Source: Bifidobacterium moukalabense DSM 27321 (GTDB taxonomy: Bacteria > Actinomycetota > Actinomycetes > Actinomycetales > Bifidobacteriaceae). From it: a stretch of DNA of 64,000 bases. The stretch spans positions 372,001 through 436,000 of the forward strand of contig NZ_AZMV01000007.1 of the NCBI RefSeq assembly GCF_000522505.1. Direction: 5' to 3'. Below, one piece after another: positions 1-8,747 of this stretch. Both the position numbers and the translations under genes were made by a program. Every line of letters begins with the position of its first letter. Positions within the stretch are counted from its first letter, which is position 1. Below the pieces are notes generated by a model. The model saw only the letters and a list, made by a program, of their open reading frames with translations, was not told the origin of the DNA and searched no databases.

Positions 1-270
1 GCCTTGTTTTGGGCCCGATGGGCTTTTGTGACGGTCCGCGGCGCGATGTCGGAACCCGTCACCTGCATACGGGATTGGAGTGGTTGCGGCAGCGGGTCGT
101 ATTTGCGTTTTGGCGTGCACGATTTCGATTCTGGTGTTTTTGGACGGATTGTGTTTTCACCGGCGCCTTCCATGACTGCCGATTGAGGATCTGAGGAATC
201 TGAATCGTTGGAAAATGGCCATTTCCAAGATCTGGTGGTCATGCTGGATTCCGTGGTGACGCGGGTCCAT

Positions 271-314
271 CGCGCACGATTAAAGAATCATCCCTTTCCG
301 CTGGATCGTGCGCG
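271..314. repeat. Inverted repeat in the pilus upstream region
   Basis: CGCGCACGAT at 271-280 is the exact reverse complement of ATCGTGCGCG at 305-314, with a 24-base loop. It is not followed by a T run, so it is not a typical terminator. It could be a regulator site or an RNA hairpin from upstream transcription. Confidence 0.45.
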
Positions 315-615
315 GCATAGTCCGACGAATGTCGGGGCAATCGCTATTGTCACGCCTCGCTGCGGCTCACGTTAATGAAGAGCCGACTTGGAGCAATGCC
401 GACCTTGCGATAATCGGACCGCGAAGCTCCCATTGGCGGGAACCGACCTTATACCTGTGATCTCTGACATGCCGCTTTCCATATAGGGCACCCAAGAGCG
501 CACATATACCCGTGTTCGCTTTTCACTCCGCTTGGACCGGCTCGCCGCTTGGTGGAATGGGATCATCGACAGTCGGGGCTCATTTCCATTTCTCTGAAAA
601 CACCGGTGATTTTCA

Positions 616-644
616 TTGCAATCCATGAAATAGGGTGTTATTCT
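616..644 (+). promoter_or_regulatory. Candidate promoter of the pilus operon
   Basis: TTGCAA (616-621) and TATTCT (639-644) are separated by 17 bases, which fits a housekeeping sigma factor promoter. Transcription would start near 651 and leave a leader of about 230 bases before the adhesin start codon at 883. Nothing experimental supports it; it is the best match seen in the upstream region. Confidence 0.45.
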
Positions 645-2533
645 AAACATTGCTGCAGTGGCGGAGTTGCCACGGTCATGCGTGTGAAGGGCGTTCATCC
701 ATCGGATTCCCAGACAGGCCATACCCTTGCGACGGGGGATATTTTTTTCGGTGTGATTTCAATGGACTCCCATCTTGGCGGGGCCTACAAGAATTGCTGA
801 GGGGGGAGGGAACACCTCGATTCCTAACTAAAGTCGAAAGACAGACCAAGATTCAGAGGACTTTAGGTGTATAGGGGCTTTCATGAAGGGCAATTCGAAC
901 ATGACCTTGCGTAGCGCGGCTTGGCGCAAGTTGGTAGCCGCCTTCGTCGCCGTCGCCACCCTTCTCGCCATGGTGATTGTCAGCGGTGTGGCGTCCCGTC
1001 AGATTGCATGGGCGGATACTGCAACCGCTAGCGGAACCTTGTATCAGTACGTGACGTCTGCAAAGTTGTCCCAACGTTCCGGCAATGACGAAGACTGGAA
1101 AGAAGTGACGGCTACGGATAAACTTGATCCGAGCGACGAGAACCTGCAGTTGCAGTTTGCGTTGGGTTTTGAACTTCCCGCGGGAACGCTTTCCAAGCAG
1201 AATCCTCTGACGTACCAAGTTCCCAGCGACATTGAGATCAGTGGTTTCTCTGAAGGTAGTGACACCATTAGCGGCTCCATTGATAACAATGGAACTTCCA
1301 TGGGTACCTACACCATTACTAAGAGTGGCCTCATTACCCTGACGTTTAACGATGACACCGTTAAGAATAATGCGAGCGCTCCAATTACCAATGGCTTCAT
1401 GAAGTTCAATTCCACGGTGCAGGGTCTTACGAATGGCGATGGTTCCAGCTGGAAGTTTGGTGATGATAGCGAGATCACCATTCATCTTAACCAGTCCGGT
1501 GATTTGTGGGCCAATAAGAGCGTCGTCTCTTCCAACAACACCGATGGCACCGTGCAGTGGAAGATTGTGGTTGGCAGCGAGAAGGGCACGAATCCTGACG
1601 ACAAGGTGACGATTACCGATACCATGACCGGCAACGCTTTCGTGGCCGCCAACGGTTTCAAGGTGACCGACAAGAACAATAACGACGTGACGGCCCAATG
1701 CGGTTCTGCTCCTGTTGACGGAGCGACATCCTTCACTATCAGTTGCCCGGCGCTCGGTGCGGGCGATACGTATACGGTGACATACACGGGCAAGGCGCCC
1801 AGCCTTACAGACGGTTATACAACAGGTAAGAATAAGGCGTCCGTCGATACGACCGACAAAGAAGGAAACAAGCTTCATCAAGAACCCGAGCAGACGGTCA
1901 CCTGGGACAGGACTCCCAATCCCTCAAAGAGCGGGGAATTGCAGGCTGATGGTCGTATCAAGTGGACGGTGAAAGTGAGTACTGCCGGTTCGCTTGATGG
2001 TTGGACGCTTAAAGATATCCCAACCGGTGGTGTCACCATCCAGGACATCACACTTACCAATGATGGTACGGGTAGCAGTACGAAGATTACAGGTTTCCCT
2101 TACACCTTCCCCGAGGGAAGCGCGCAGTCCTATACCATTACCTATTTCACGACTGTCCCTACGGGGAGTCTGACTGTCAAGAACAAGGCCACCTTGGTCC
2201 CCCCGAACACCACCAACGGAAAAACGAACAAGAACTCCGGCGATATCAGCGTTTCCTACGATCCTGTTACTAAGGCAGGTAATGCATCGACTTTGGCGGA
2301 AGGATCCACTAACCGGACGAATAACAGCTGGACCGTAACAATTGCTCCTCCCACCGGGATGACATCCATCCCTGCGAACTGGACGTATACCGACACGTTC
2401 TCTAGTAAGGAGTATTTCACGCAGTATATGACTGCTGAACAGCAGACTGCCGTCAAGAAGGCCATCGAGGATGCATTTTCGAAGGCTGGTTTGCAGTCGC
2501 CGACTATTACATTCACCACGAGTTCCATCACTG

Positions 2534-2541
2534 AAAAAAAA
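2534..2541 (+). repeat. A8 homopolymer at first frameshift of the adhesin
   Basis: Eight A follow ACTG and precede CACTGA. With eight A the reading frame ends at the TGA at 2545-2547. With seven A (or ten) the frame continues as Thr-Glu-Lys-Asn-Thr-Asp into the rest of the adhesin. This is a typical substrate for replication or transcription slippage. Confidence 0.8.
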
Positions 2542-4363
2542 CACTGACCAGAATGGTAAGGTGGCAGACGGCGAGTATGTGACCGGCTTTACGGTCACAT
2601 CGGCTGAAAAGCTTGAAAAGAGCATTGTATTCAGTTACCAAACCACGGGTATCGTCACCGGCACTAGCAACCAGTATTATTATGACAACAAGGGTCAGGT
2701 TAACGATTCCCCCACGAAGACTGCGCAAGTAACGTACACTCCGAAGCAGCCAAACTGGTCCATCACCAAGACCGATGCCCTGGACTCTTCCAAGAGCAGT
2801 ACCGAACATGCCTACCATGAACTGAAGTGCCAGGCAGGTCAGCAAACGACAACCGACATCGGGGATACTGTCTGCAACGACCCATATATGGAATGGAACA
2901 TCAAGGTCCAGCAGGCGAACTTCTCTTCTGTGAATGACTACACCAGTGATCTGACCATTACGGAAACGTTGCCTGAGAATGTCAGTCTGCTCAACGGCGC
3001 GAATACCGATAATGCGGGATTGCTGCTGCAAATGAAAAATCTGTATGACCAGCCTATCGGTGATGCATTTCCGCTTTCGATACCTGACGATGGTCAGACG
3101 AGTACCACCACGTATCAATGGAACCCCAATTTCTGGGAAAATGGTATCTACTATTCTGACATTCCGTTGAGTTTCAAGGTTTCGCGTAATGGGAATCAGC
3201 TTTCCATCGTAGTGTCTAAAGAAGTGCTGAAAGCTTTGAACACGTACGTGTATAACAAAGGTAACCTGTCCTTCAGCCTGACCGTTCGTGCCGGTTTTGA
3301 TTCAACCAAGTTGGATCTGACCAAGAGCTGGAAGAATGCTCAGGTGTTCAAGAACACGGTCAATCTGAACGATGGAAGCAGCAAGAAGGGTACCGACGCG
3401 ACCCAGACTCAGACCATCACCAAGAATGACGATTGGAACGCCGTCCGTAAGTCATACGGACAGATTGAGAGCAATGTGATTCCATACGCCGTTGTTGTCA
3501 ATCCGTATGGGAAGGATTTGGACCCGTCGTCGGAAACGGTCACCTTGGTAGACACCATGACGTACACGCATAATTCGGATAACAATTTATCCGTTTCCCT
3601 GCGTGACGTGAAGGTGTACCGGTACGACAAGAACAAGAAGAACGATGACGGTACCGCATGCAAGGACTCCCAGTGCATCGGTGAGGAAGTGCCGCTTGAA
3701 GAGTATTCATATCAATACGAACACTCCGGCGATACGCAGCGTACGAACACACTGACGTTCACCCTTCCTGATGCAACGCCGCTGGTCGTAACCTACAACT
3801 ACCGTTATGCCGGCAAACTCGGTAATCATAATGGAAACACCATTGCCAACAAGGCTTCCATGGAAGGCGTTTCGTCCTCCGGGACCTCCGTAAAGGTTGC
3901 CGTTAATGACACTAGCGCAGGTGCCACACACAATCTGTTGCGCTTCCATAAGGTCGATGAGAAGGATTACAGCATTACGCTCTCCGGAGTGAAGTTCGCG
4001 CTCTATGCATGGAATCCGGAAGCCAATAATGGTCAGGGCGATTATGAATCGGCTTGTCCGACGACTGACGATGGGGAAAACCAATATCTGGAAACGGACA
4101 AAGACGGAATGCTACTCATTTCCGCTAAGGCAAGCCAAAGCGAAGGCAGTGAAGATTCCTGCTCCGGGAATACGGCAAGCATAAACAGCAATGTTGCCTA
4201 CAAGTTGGTTGAAGTGGAGGCGCATTCAGGCTATGAGAAGACCGATCAGCCGTACTACTTCATGATAGTGGATGACGATACCTCGAAATGGCCGGTCAAG
4301 AAGCCTAAGGATTTCGAGTCAACATACGAAATCACTGGTATCTATAACGACTACTTCACCAAC

Positions 4364-4370
4364 AAAAAAA
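4364..4370 (+). repeat. A7 homopolymer just before the LPSTG anchor
   Basis: Seven A follow AAC and precede TCCACTGCGG. With six A (or nine) the frame runs into Lys-Ser-Thr-Ala-Val-Glu-LPSTGG. With seven the protein ends out of frame at 4495 with an Arg-rich tail and no sorting signal or membrane segment. Confidence 0.8.
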
Positions 4371-4608
4371 TCCACTGCGGTCGAGCTGCCATCAACCGGC
4401 GGAACGGGCGACGGGTGGTTCATTGGCGGCGGTCTGCTGACAGTGATGGTGGCGAGCTTCGGGCTGGCCGAATCCCTCAAGAACGCCAAACGTAGCAAGG
4501 TTTCCCAAAAGTGAAGCGACTAGTAAGGCTGTGGAAGGGCACACCCTGACAGAGCCCGCCTGAAGGCATGCGGACCTCCAGGCATCAACGAATTCGCATC
4601 AAGGTTTC

Positions 4609-4637
4609 GGCCGCGGGGCGAGCCAGCCCCTGCGGCC
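4609..4637 (+). promoter_or_regulatory. GC-rich hairpin between adhesin and major pilin
   Basis: GGCCGCGGGGC (4609-4619) can pair with GCCCCTGCGGCC (4626-4637) with one bulged T. The hairpin ends 43 bases before the major pilin start. No T run follows directly, so it is more likely an RNA stability or processing element, or a weak attenuator, than a full terminator. The shorter TTATC/GATAA pair at 4656-4671 lies between it and the start codon. Confidence 0.5.
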
Positions 4638-4680
4638 ATTCGGAAAGACAAAGTTTATCCAAGTAGATAAGGGATTAATT

Positions 4681-6168
4681 ATGAAGAAGGCAATCAACGC
4701 TCTGGTTGCGGTGCTCGCCACCGTCGCCATGGCAGTCGCCGGTTTCATGGGCGCAGGCACTGCGTTCGCGGATGAAACCACCTATAATCTGACGGTCAAC
4801 GGCACCGGACACACCTATGAGATCTATCAGATCTTCACCGGCACCCCGTCCGGCGACAAGCTGACCGACGTCAAGTGGGGCAAGAACGGCACCGGCACCG
4901 CCGGGACGGCCGTCGATGATGCCACTCTGACTGCAGTCTCCGCCGTCACGGGCACGGACCAGGCGAAGGCCGACGCCCTGAAGGGTTACGCGGACCTTAC
5001 CGGCGACGCGTTCACGACCGTCGCCGGCGGCACCGCGGCACCCGTTCCGGCCGGCTACTACCTGGTCAAGGACCAGGAGCCGACAGATGGCACGAAGCTT
5101 GATTCGTACACCACCTACATCGTGAAGGTCGTGGACCAGGACGTCACCGCCACCCCGAAGTCCGGCGTCCCGTCCTTCGAGAAGAAGATCAAGGACACCA
5201 ACGACACCACCGGTGATACTTCCGACTGGCAGGATTCCGCCGACTACGACATGGGCGATGCCGTCCCGTTCAAGCTCGAAGGTACCGTGGCCTCCAACTA
5301 CGACAGCTACAAGACCTACTACTTCGCCTTCCATGATGTCGAGGAGAAGGGTCTGACCTTCAACAAGGACTCCGTCAAGGTGTCTGTCGACGGTACCGTG
5401 ATCGACAGCGGCTATACGGTCGTGACCGAAGGCCTGACCGACGGCTGCACCTTCGAGGTGAAGTTCGCTGACCTCAAGACCATCGATGCCGTCAAGGCCG
5501 GTTCCAAGATCAGCGTCGAGTACACCTCCACGCTGAACGAGAGCGCCAAGATCGGCGAGCAGGGCAACGTGAACAAGGCCAAGCTGCAGTATTCCAACAA
5601 TCCGAACGCTGAGCAGGGCGGCGAAACCGGTCCGACCGGTGAGACCCCGTGGGACAACGTCATCGTGTTCACCTACAAGACCGTCATCAACAAGGTCGAC
5701 GACAAGAACCAGCCGCTGAAGGGCGCCGAGTTCACCCTGAGCAAGAAGTTTGCCGACGGCTCCACCAAGACCGTGGCCGTCGTGAAGAACGATGAAGGCA
5801 CCACCTTCACCTTCAATGGTCTGGATGACGGCGACTACGTCCTGTCTGAGACCAAGAATCCGGACGGCTATAACAAGATCGACGACATCACCTTCACCGT
5901 GAACGCCGAGCATTCGATCGAATGGGACGGCACGGGCCGCACCAGCGTGCTGACCAGCCTGTCCGGTGATAAGAAGTCCGGTTCCGCCGAGTTCACCATG
6001 GCCGCTGACAAGGCGGCCGGCTCCCTGACCTCCAACGTCGTCAACAAGCCGGGTTCCACCCTGCCGGAGACCGGTGGCATGGGCACCATCGTGCTGTACG
6101 TGGCCGGTGCCGCCCTGGTGATCGCGGCCGGCGTGTACTTCGCGCTCAGGAAGAGGAACGCCCGCTGA
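4681..6168 (+). CDS. LPXTG major pilin (FimA-like backbone subunit)
   Basis: The backbone subunit of a sortase-assembled pilus, 495 residues. Residues 1-30 are a signal peptide ending in AFA before DETTYN. The body is made of Cna/SpaA-like beta domains, with DGDYVLSETKNPDGYNK as the E-box-like segment whose Glu helps form the internal isopeptide bond. LPETG is at 461-465, followed by a hydrophobic segment and the tail RKRNAR. Sortase C would join the LPETG Thr to a Lys of the next subunit; the segment around VTATPKSG is a candidate for that pilin-motif Lys. A modest ribosome site (AAGGG) precedes ATG. The gene lies between the adhesin and the sortase on one strand. The family role is firm; the ligand is unknown. 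Confidence 0.93.
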   Translation: MKKAINALVAVLATVAMAVAGFMGAGTAFADETTYNLTVNGTGHTYEIYQIFTGTPSGDKLTDVKWGKNGTGTAGTAVDDATLTAVSAVTGTDQAKADALKGYADLTGDAFTTVAGGTAAPVPAGYYLVKDQEPTDGTKLDSYTTYIVKVVDQDVTATPKSGVPSFEKKIKDTNDTTGDTSDWQDSADYDMGDAVPFKLEGTVASNYDSYKTYYFAFHDVEEKGLTFNKDSVKVSVDGTVIDSGYTVVTEGLTDGCTFEVKFADLKTIDAVKAGSKISVEYTSTLNESAKIGEQGNVNKAKLQYSNNPNAEQGGETGPTGETPWDNVIVFTYKTVINKVDDKNQPLKGAEFTLSKKFADGSTKTVAVVKNDEGTTFTFNGLDDGDYVLSETKNPDGYNKIDDITFTVNAEHSIEWDGTGRTSVLTSLSGDKKSGSAEFTMAADKAAGSLTSNVVNKPGSTLPETGGMGTIVLYVAGAALVIAAGVYFALRKRNAR

Positions 6169-6243
6169 AATAGCAGGTGATCCCCAGCGATTGGGATGAG
6201 GTGGGTCGAGGGACCGGACCCCTGACGGGGGATTCCTCGGCTC

Positions 6244-6261
6244 GCCTCGTTCGCTCGAGGC
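6244..6261 (+). promoter_or_regulatory. Small hairpin before the sortase gene
   Basis: GCCTCG (6244-6249) and CGAGGC (6256-6261) form a perfect 6-bp stem with loop TTCGCT. It lies 12 bases before the sortase start and covers the place where a ribosome binding site is expected; the visible site is weak. It could lower sortase translation relative to the pilin. Confidence 0.35.
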
Positions 6262-6272
6262 GGCGGTAGGTA

Positions 6273-7262
6273 ATGGGACGGCATAAGGTACGGAAAGCCA
6301 AGGCGAGTCTGGGTTCGCGGATCGTGTCCGCGTTCTTCGCGGTCGTGCTGGCGCTTGGCGTCTGCCTGCTCTCGTACCCCACGGTCGCGAACTGGTGGAA
6401 CCAGTTGCACCAGTCGCGGGCCGTCGCGGCCTATATCGCGCAGACCAAGGACTATTCCAAACAGGAACGCAAGGTCATGCTCGCGCAGGCCGCGCAATAC
6501 AATGCGCAGCTGTCGCAGCGGGCCTTGCTGAACAAAACCGAAAACGAGAACGACCGGTGGGTCATGACCGATGCCGAGAAGCAGTACTACAACAGCGTGC
6601 TCGACATCACCGGCACCGGGGTGATGGGGTACGTGACCATCCCCAGCATCAAGGTACGCCTGCCGATCTATCACGGCACGGACGAGGGCATCCTGCAGAT
6701 CGCGACCGGCCACATCGCGGGCAGTTCGCTGCCAGTGGGCGGCGACTCCACGCACGCGGTGGTGTCCGGGCATACCGGACTGCCGAGCGCCAAGCTGTTC
6801 ACCGGCCTGGACAAGCTGAAGAAGGGCGACACGTTCGCCTTCCATGTGCTCGGCCGGACCTACACGTACCAGGTGGACCAGATCAGCGTGGTCCTGCCGA
6901 AGGACCTGTCAAAACTGAACATCGAGTCGGGCAGGGACTACGCGACCTTGGTGACCTGCACGCCGTACGGCGTGAACACGCACCGGCTGCTGGTGCGCGG
7001 GCACCGCATCGCGAACCCGGATACCGCCGACACAACCGACTATGACGCGCGCATCCGGCTGATGAGCGCGATCATCATCACGACGACACTGCTCGCGCTC
7101 ACGGCCATCTTCGCATGGCTGACCGTGGCCACGAGACGCTACCTCGCGGAGAAGAGGGCGATGCGGCTGACATTGCCGTTGGGGGAGCCATGGGACGACG
7201 TGGCCGGCATCGCGGGCCTGTTGAACGACAACCAACGCCGACATGCAAAGGAATGGCGATAA
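6273..7262 (+). CDS. Class C (pilus-assembling) sortase
   Basis: A membrane transpeptidase of 329 residues that polymerises LPXTG pilins. A membrane segment lies at about 17-36 and a second at about 262-286; two membrane anchors are usual for class C. The catalytic triad is visible as His167 (VVSGHTGLP), Cys229 (LVTCTPYG) and Arg238 (HRLLVRGHR). The usual class C lid motif (DPW/DPF) is not obvious; the corresponding region reads NDRWVMTD. The stop codon TAA overlaps the ATG of the next gene by one base, so the two are translationally coupled. It sits directly behind the major pilin, its likely substrate. Confidence 0.93.
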   Translation: MGRHKVRKAKASLGSRIVSAFFAVVLALGVCLLSYPTVANWWNQLHQSRAVAAYIAQTKDYSKQERKVMLAQAAQYNAQLSQRALLNKTENENDRWVMTDAEKQYYNSVLDITGTGVMGYVTIPSIKVRLPIYHGTDEGILQIATGHIAGSSLPVGGDSTHAVVSGHTGLPSAKLFTGLDKLKKGDTFAFHVLGRTYTYQVDQISVVLPKDLSKLNIESGRDYATLVTCTPYGVNTHRLLVRGHRIANPDTADTTDYDARIRLMSAIIITTTLLALTAIFAWLTVATRRYLAEKRAMRLTLPLGEPWDDVAGIAGLLNDNQRRHAKEWR

Positions 7263-8260
7263 TGAACAATCATGATAACGGCCGTGCGCACGGCGTCTTT
7301 CATGCGGTCGCGATGATCGTGGCGTTCGTGTGCGCCGCGTCCTGCGCCCTTGCGGTCGCGCTGGGTGCGGGCGCCGTCGTGGCGCACGCGGACGAGACAG
7401 AGCAGGCCGGCGGGACCGGCACCATCGAACTGAAATACGAATACCAGGGCGAGTCGCTCGAGGGTGACGGCGTGAGCCTGTACCGTGTGGCCGACTGGGA
7501 CGGCGGCGTGTTCACGCTGCGCGACGAGTACGCCGACGCCGGTTTCGGCACCGACTCGCGCGGCTGGGACGGCCTCATGGACGACCTGAAGGACGGCAAG
7601 GCCACCGCCGAACAGTTCCAGACGGCCGCCAACACGCTGGACGCGTACGTGCGCGCCGAGGGCATCGAACCGACGCGGACCGGCACCATCTACGGGCTGG
7701 GCGCCTCGTTCTCCGGCGTGGACAAGGGCCTGTACCTGGTGGTCTACGACCGTTTCACGGACGCCGAGAAGACCTGCGGCTCCTCCGCGAGCCTGGTGTC
7801 CGTGCCCGCCAACGAGAACGGCACGCTCGTGTCGGATGTGCAGGCGTATTCCAAGAGCTCGTGCGAGGCGACGCCGGAGAGCCCGCGGACCACACGGGTG
7901 AACGTCACCAAGGTGTGGAAGGGCGATACGCAGCAGGCGCGTCCCGAATCCATCAAGGTGCAGCTGATCCGCGATGGCGAGGTGTACGATACCGCGACGT
8001 TGGACGCGGGGAACAATTGGAAGCACTCCTGGGGCGGCCTGGACGCCTCGCATGACTGGCTCGTCAGGGAGAAGAGCGTGCCGAAGGGGTACGCGGTGGC
8101 CGTCGAGCGTGACTCGACCGATGTCACGATTACGAACACCGCGACCGAGCAGGCGCGCACCGGCTTGAACGTGACGGTCGTGGCGGCGGTCATGGTCGCC
8201 GTGGCATTGGTGGCGTTCCTGGTGCTCGCCGTAGTGCGCGCACGCCGCGACCGGGCCTGA
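7262..8260 (+). CDS. CnaB-type pilus-associated protein without LPXTG motif
   Basis: A 332-residue secreted membrane protein. An N-terminal hydrophobic segment (about 17-45, ending AHADET) acts as a signal peptide or anchor. The C-terminal half (about 215-300) is a CnaB-like domain: TRVNVTKVWKGD..., IKVQLIRDGEVYDTATLD and WLVREKSVPKGYAV are typical strands. It ends with TGLN, a transmembrane helix and RARRDRA. In pilus base subunits an LPXTG would precede that helix; here only QARTG is present, so anchoring by sortase is doubtful. Translational coupling to the sortase suggests a minor or base pilin, or an assembly helper. The start ATG overlaps the sortase stop. Confidence 0.8.
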   Translation: MNNHDNGRAHGVFHAVAMIVAFVCAASCALAVALGAGAVVAHADETEQAGGTGTIELKYEYQGESLEGDGVSLYRVADWDGGVFTLRDEYADAGFGTDSRGWDGLMDDLKDGKATAEQFQTAANTLDAYVRAEGIEPTRTGTIYGLGASFSGVDKGLYLVVYDRFTDAEKTCGSSASLVSVPANENGTLVSDVQAYSKSSCEATPESPRTTRVNVTKVWKGDTQQARPESIKVQLIRDGEVYDTATLDAGNNWKHSWGGLDASHDWLVREKSVPKGYAVAVERDSTDVTITNTATEQARTGLNVTVVAAVMVAVALVAFLVLAVVRARRDRA

Positions 8261-8747
8261 CGTACGGCTGTTACGCCATCCGGACCATTGCGAAACCGGC
8301 CCGTTCCCTGCATGTCTTGCGGGGGACGGGCCGGTTTCCGTATATCCGGATCGGGCGCCTTCTTACGATGGCCGGTCACCGCCGCATGCGAGGGATCCTG
8401 TTCCAGACGGGCGAAAGATGATGTGAACGGGTGCGGCTAGGGGGCTCTTTGGAATCGGCGTGCATGTGATGTCTGTTTGGTGGAGACACGTATTCCAAAA
8501 CATATTTAGGCGCATCTCTTAAAAATACTAAAAAATTTTTTCCCCGAAATCGGGGGACGATGCCATTTGGGATACAGCGCCCCCGTTTCCCCTATTTTAA
8601 GGGATTTCTGCGGGTGTTAAAGGGTGAAATGTGCGGCATCGAAGGGGATTTCGGGGGAAAATGGCTGTCCAAAATCCCCGATGAGGTACGGTTTTGATAC
8701 GCTTTGTGGCGTAAAAATAACCCTAGGCAGTTTTCAAGGGGGTTATT
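8261..8747. other. Intergenic region between pilus locus and HTH gene
   Basis: 487 bases without a gene. After the pilus terminator it becomes A/T-rich and holds a small perfect hairpin CCCCGA-AA-TCGGGG (8542-8555) behind a T6 run. Further G/C clusters in both orientations follow (TTTCGGGGG near 8650, AATCCCCGA near 8672-8680). A possible -35 TTGATA lies at 8694-8699. These repeated CCCCGA/TCGGGG blocks look like protein binding sites for the gene that follows, but this is inference. Confidence 0.45.
8292..8338 (+). terminator. Terminator of the pilus operon
   Basis: GAAACCGGCCCGT (from 8292) pairs with ACGGGCCGGTTTC (ending 8338) with a CCC/GGG extension, giving a long stable stem around CATGTCTT. 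It ends the operon about 30 bases after the last stop codon. The following T run is short. Confidence 0.75.

Larger units (their letters stand above)
1..882. other. Non-coding region upstream of the pilus locus
   Basis: No convincing gene is visible here; the possible reading frames are short, lack a good ribosome binding site and have no recognisable protein motif. The stretch holds an inverted repeat at 271-314, a promoter-like pair of boxes at 616-644, a T7 run at 742-748 and a G6 run at 801-806. It is most simply read as the promoter and long leader region of the pilus operon, possibly with remains of an older gene in its first half. Confidence 0.6.
883..4514 (+). pseudogene. Sortase-anchored pilus adhesin (tip-type subunit), split by two poly-A frameshifts
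   Basis: A large secreted wall-anchored protein. The first frame (883-2547) has a signal peptide (basic start, hydrophobic segment, cut near AWA-D at about residue 44) and Thr/Asn-rich beta-sandwich-like repeats. It stops just after an A8 run at 2534-2541. The next frame carries the protein to an A7 run at 4364-4370, and a third frame supplies LPSTGG, a membrane segment and a Lys-rich tail. Removing one A from each run gives one continuous protein of 1209 residues with LPSTG at about 1168-1172. A SpaA-like domain (FHKVDEKDYSITLSGVKFAL onward) precedes the anchor. It leads the operon with the major pilin and sortase C, as tip adhesins do. It looks richer in A/T than the genes behind it. The two breaks could be phase variation, decay or assembly error. 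ATG at 901 is an alternative start. Confidence 0.8.

Noticed and set aside
372..722. Minus-strand frame of 116 codons in the leader region
   Set aside because: No ribosome site, no recognisable motif and Arg/His-rich shadow-like composition; it overlaps the promoter.
801..806. G6 run in the pilus leader as a phase tract
   Set aside because: Only six bases and outside any coding frame, so a length change would not shift a protein. Kept only as a note in the leader entry.
853..1881. Long minus-strand reading frame of 342 codons over the adhesin
   Set aside because: It lies opposite the adhesin, has no signal or family motif and no ribosome site. The plus-strand protein clearly encodes a surface protein.
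2534..2541. Programmed -1 ribosomal frameshifting at the A8 run
   Set aside because: The downstream frame needs a +1 (or -2) shift, the opposite of what A AAA AAA slippery sites give. Length variation or transcript slippage fits better.
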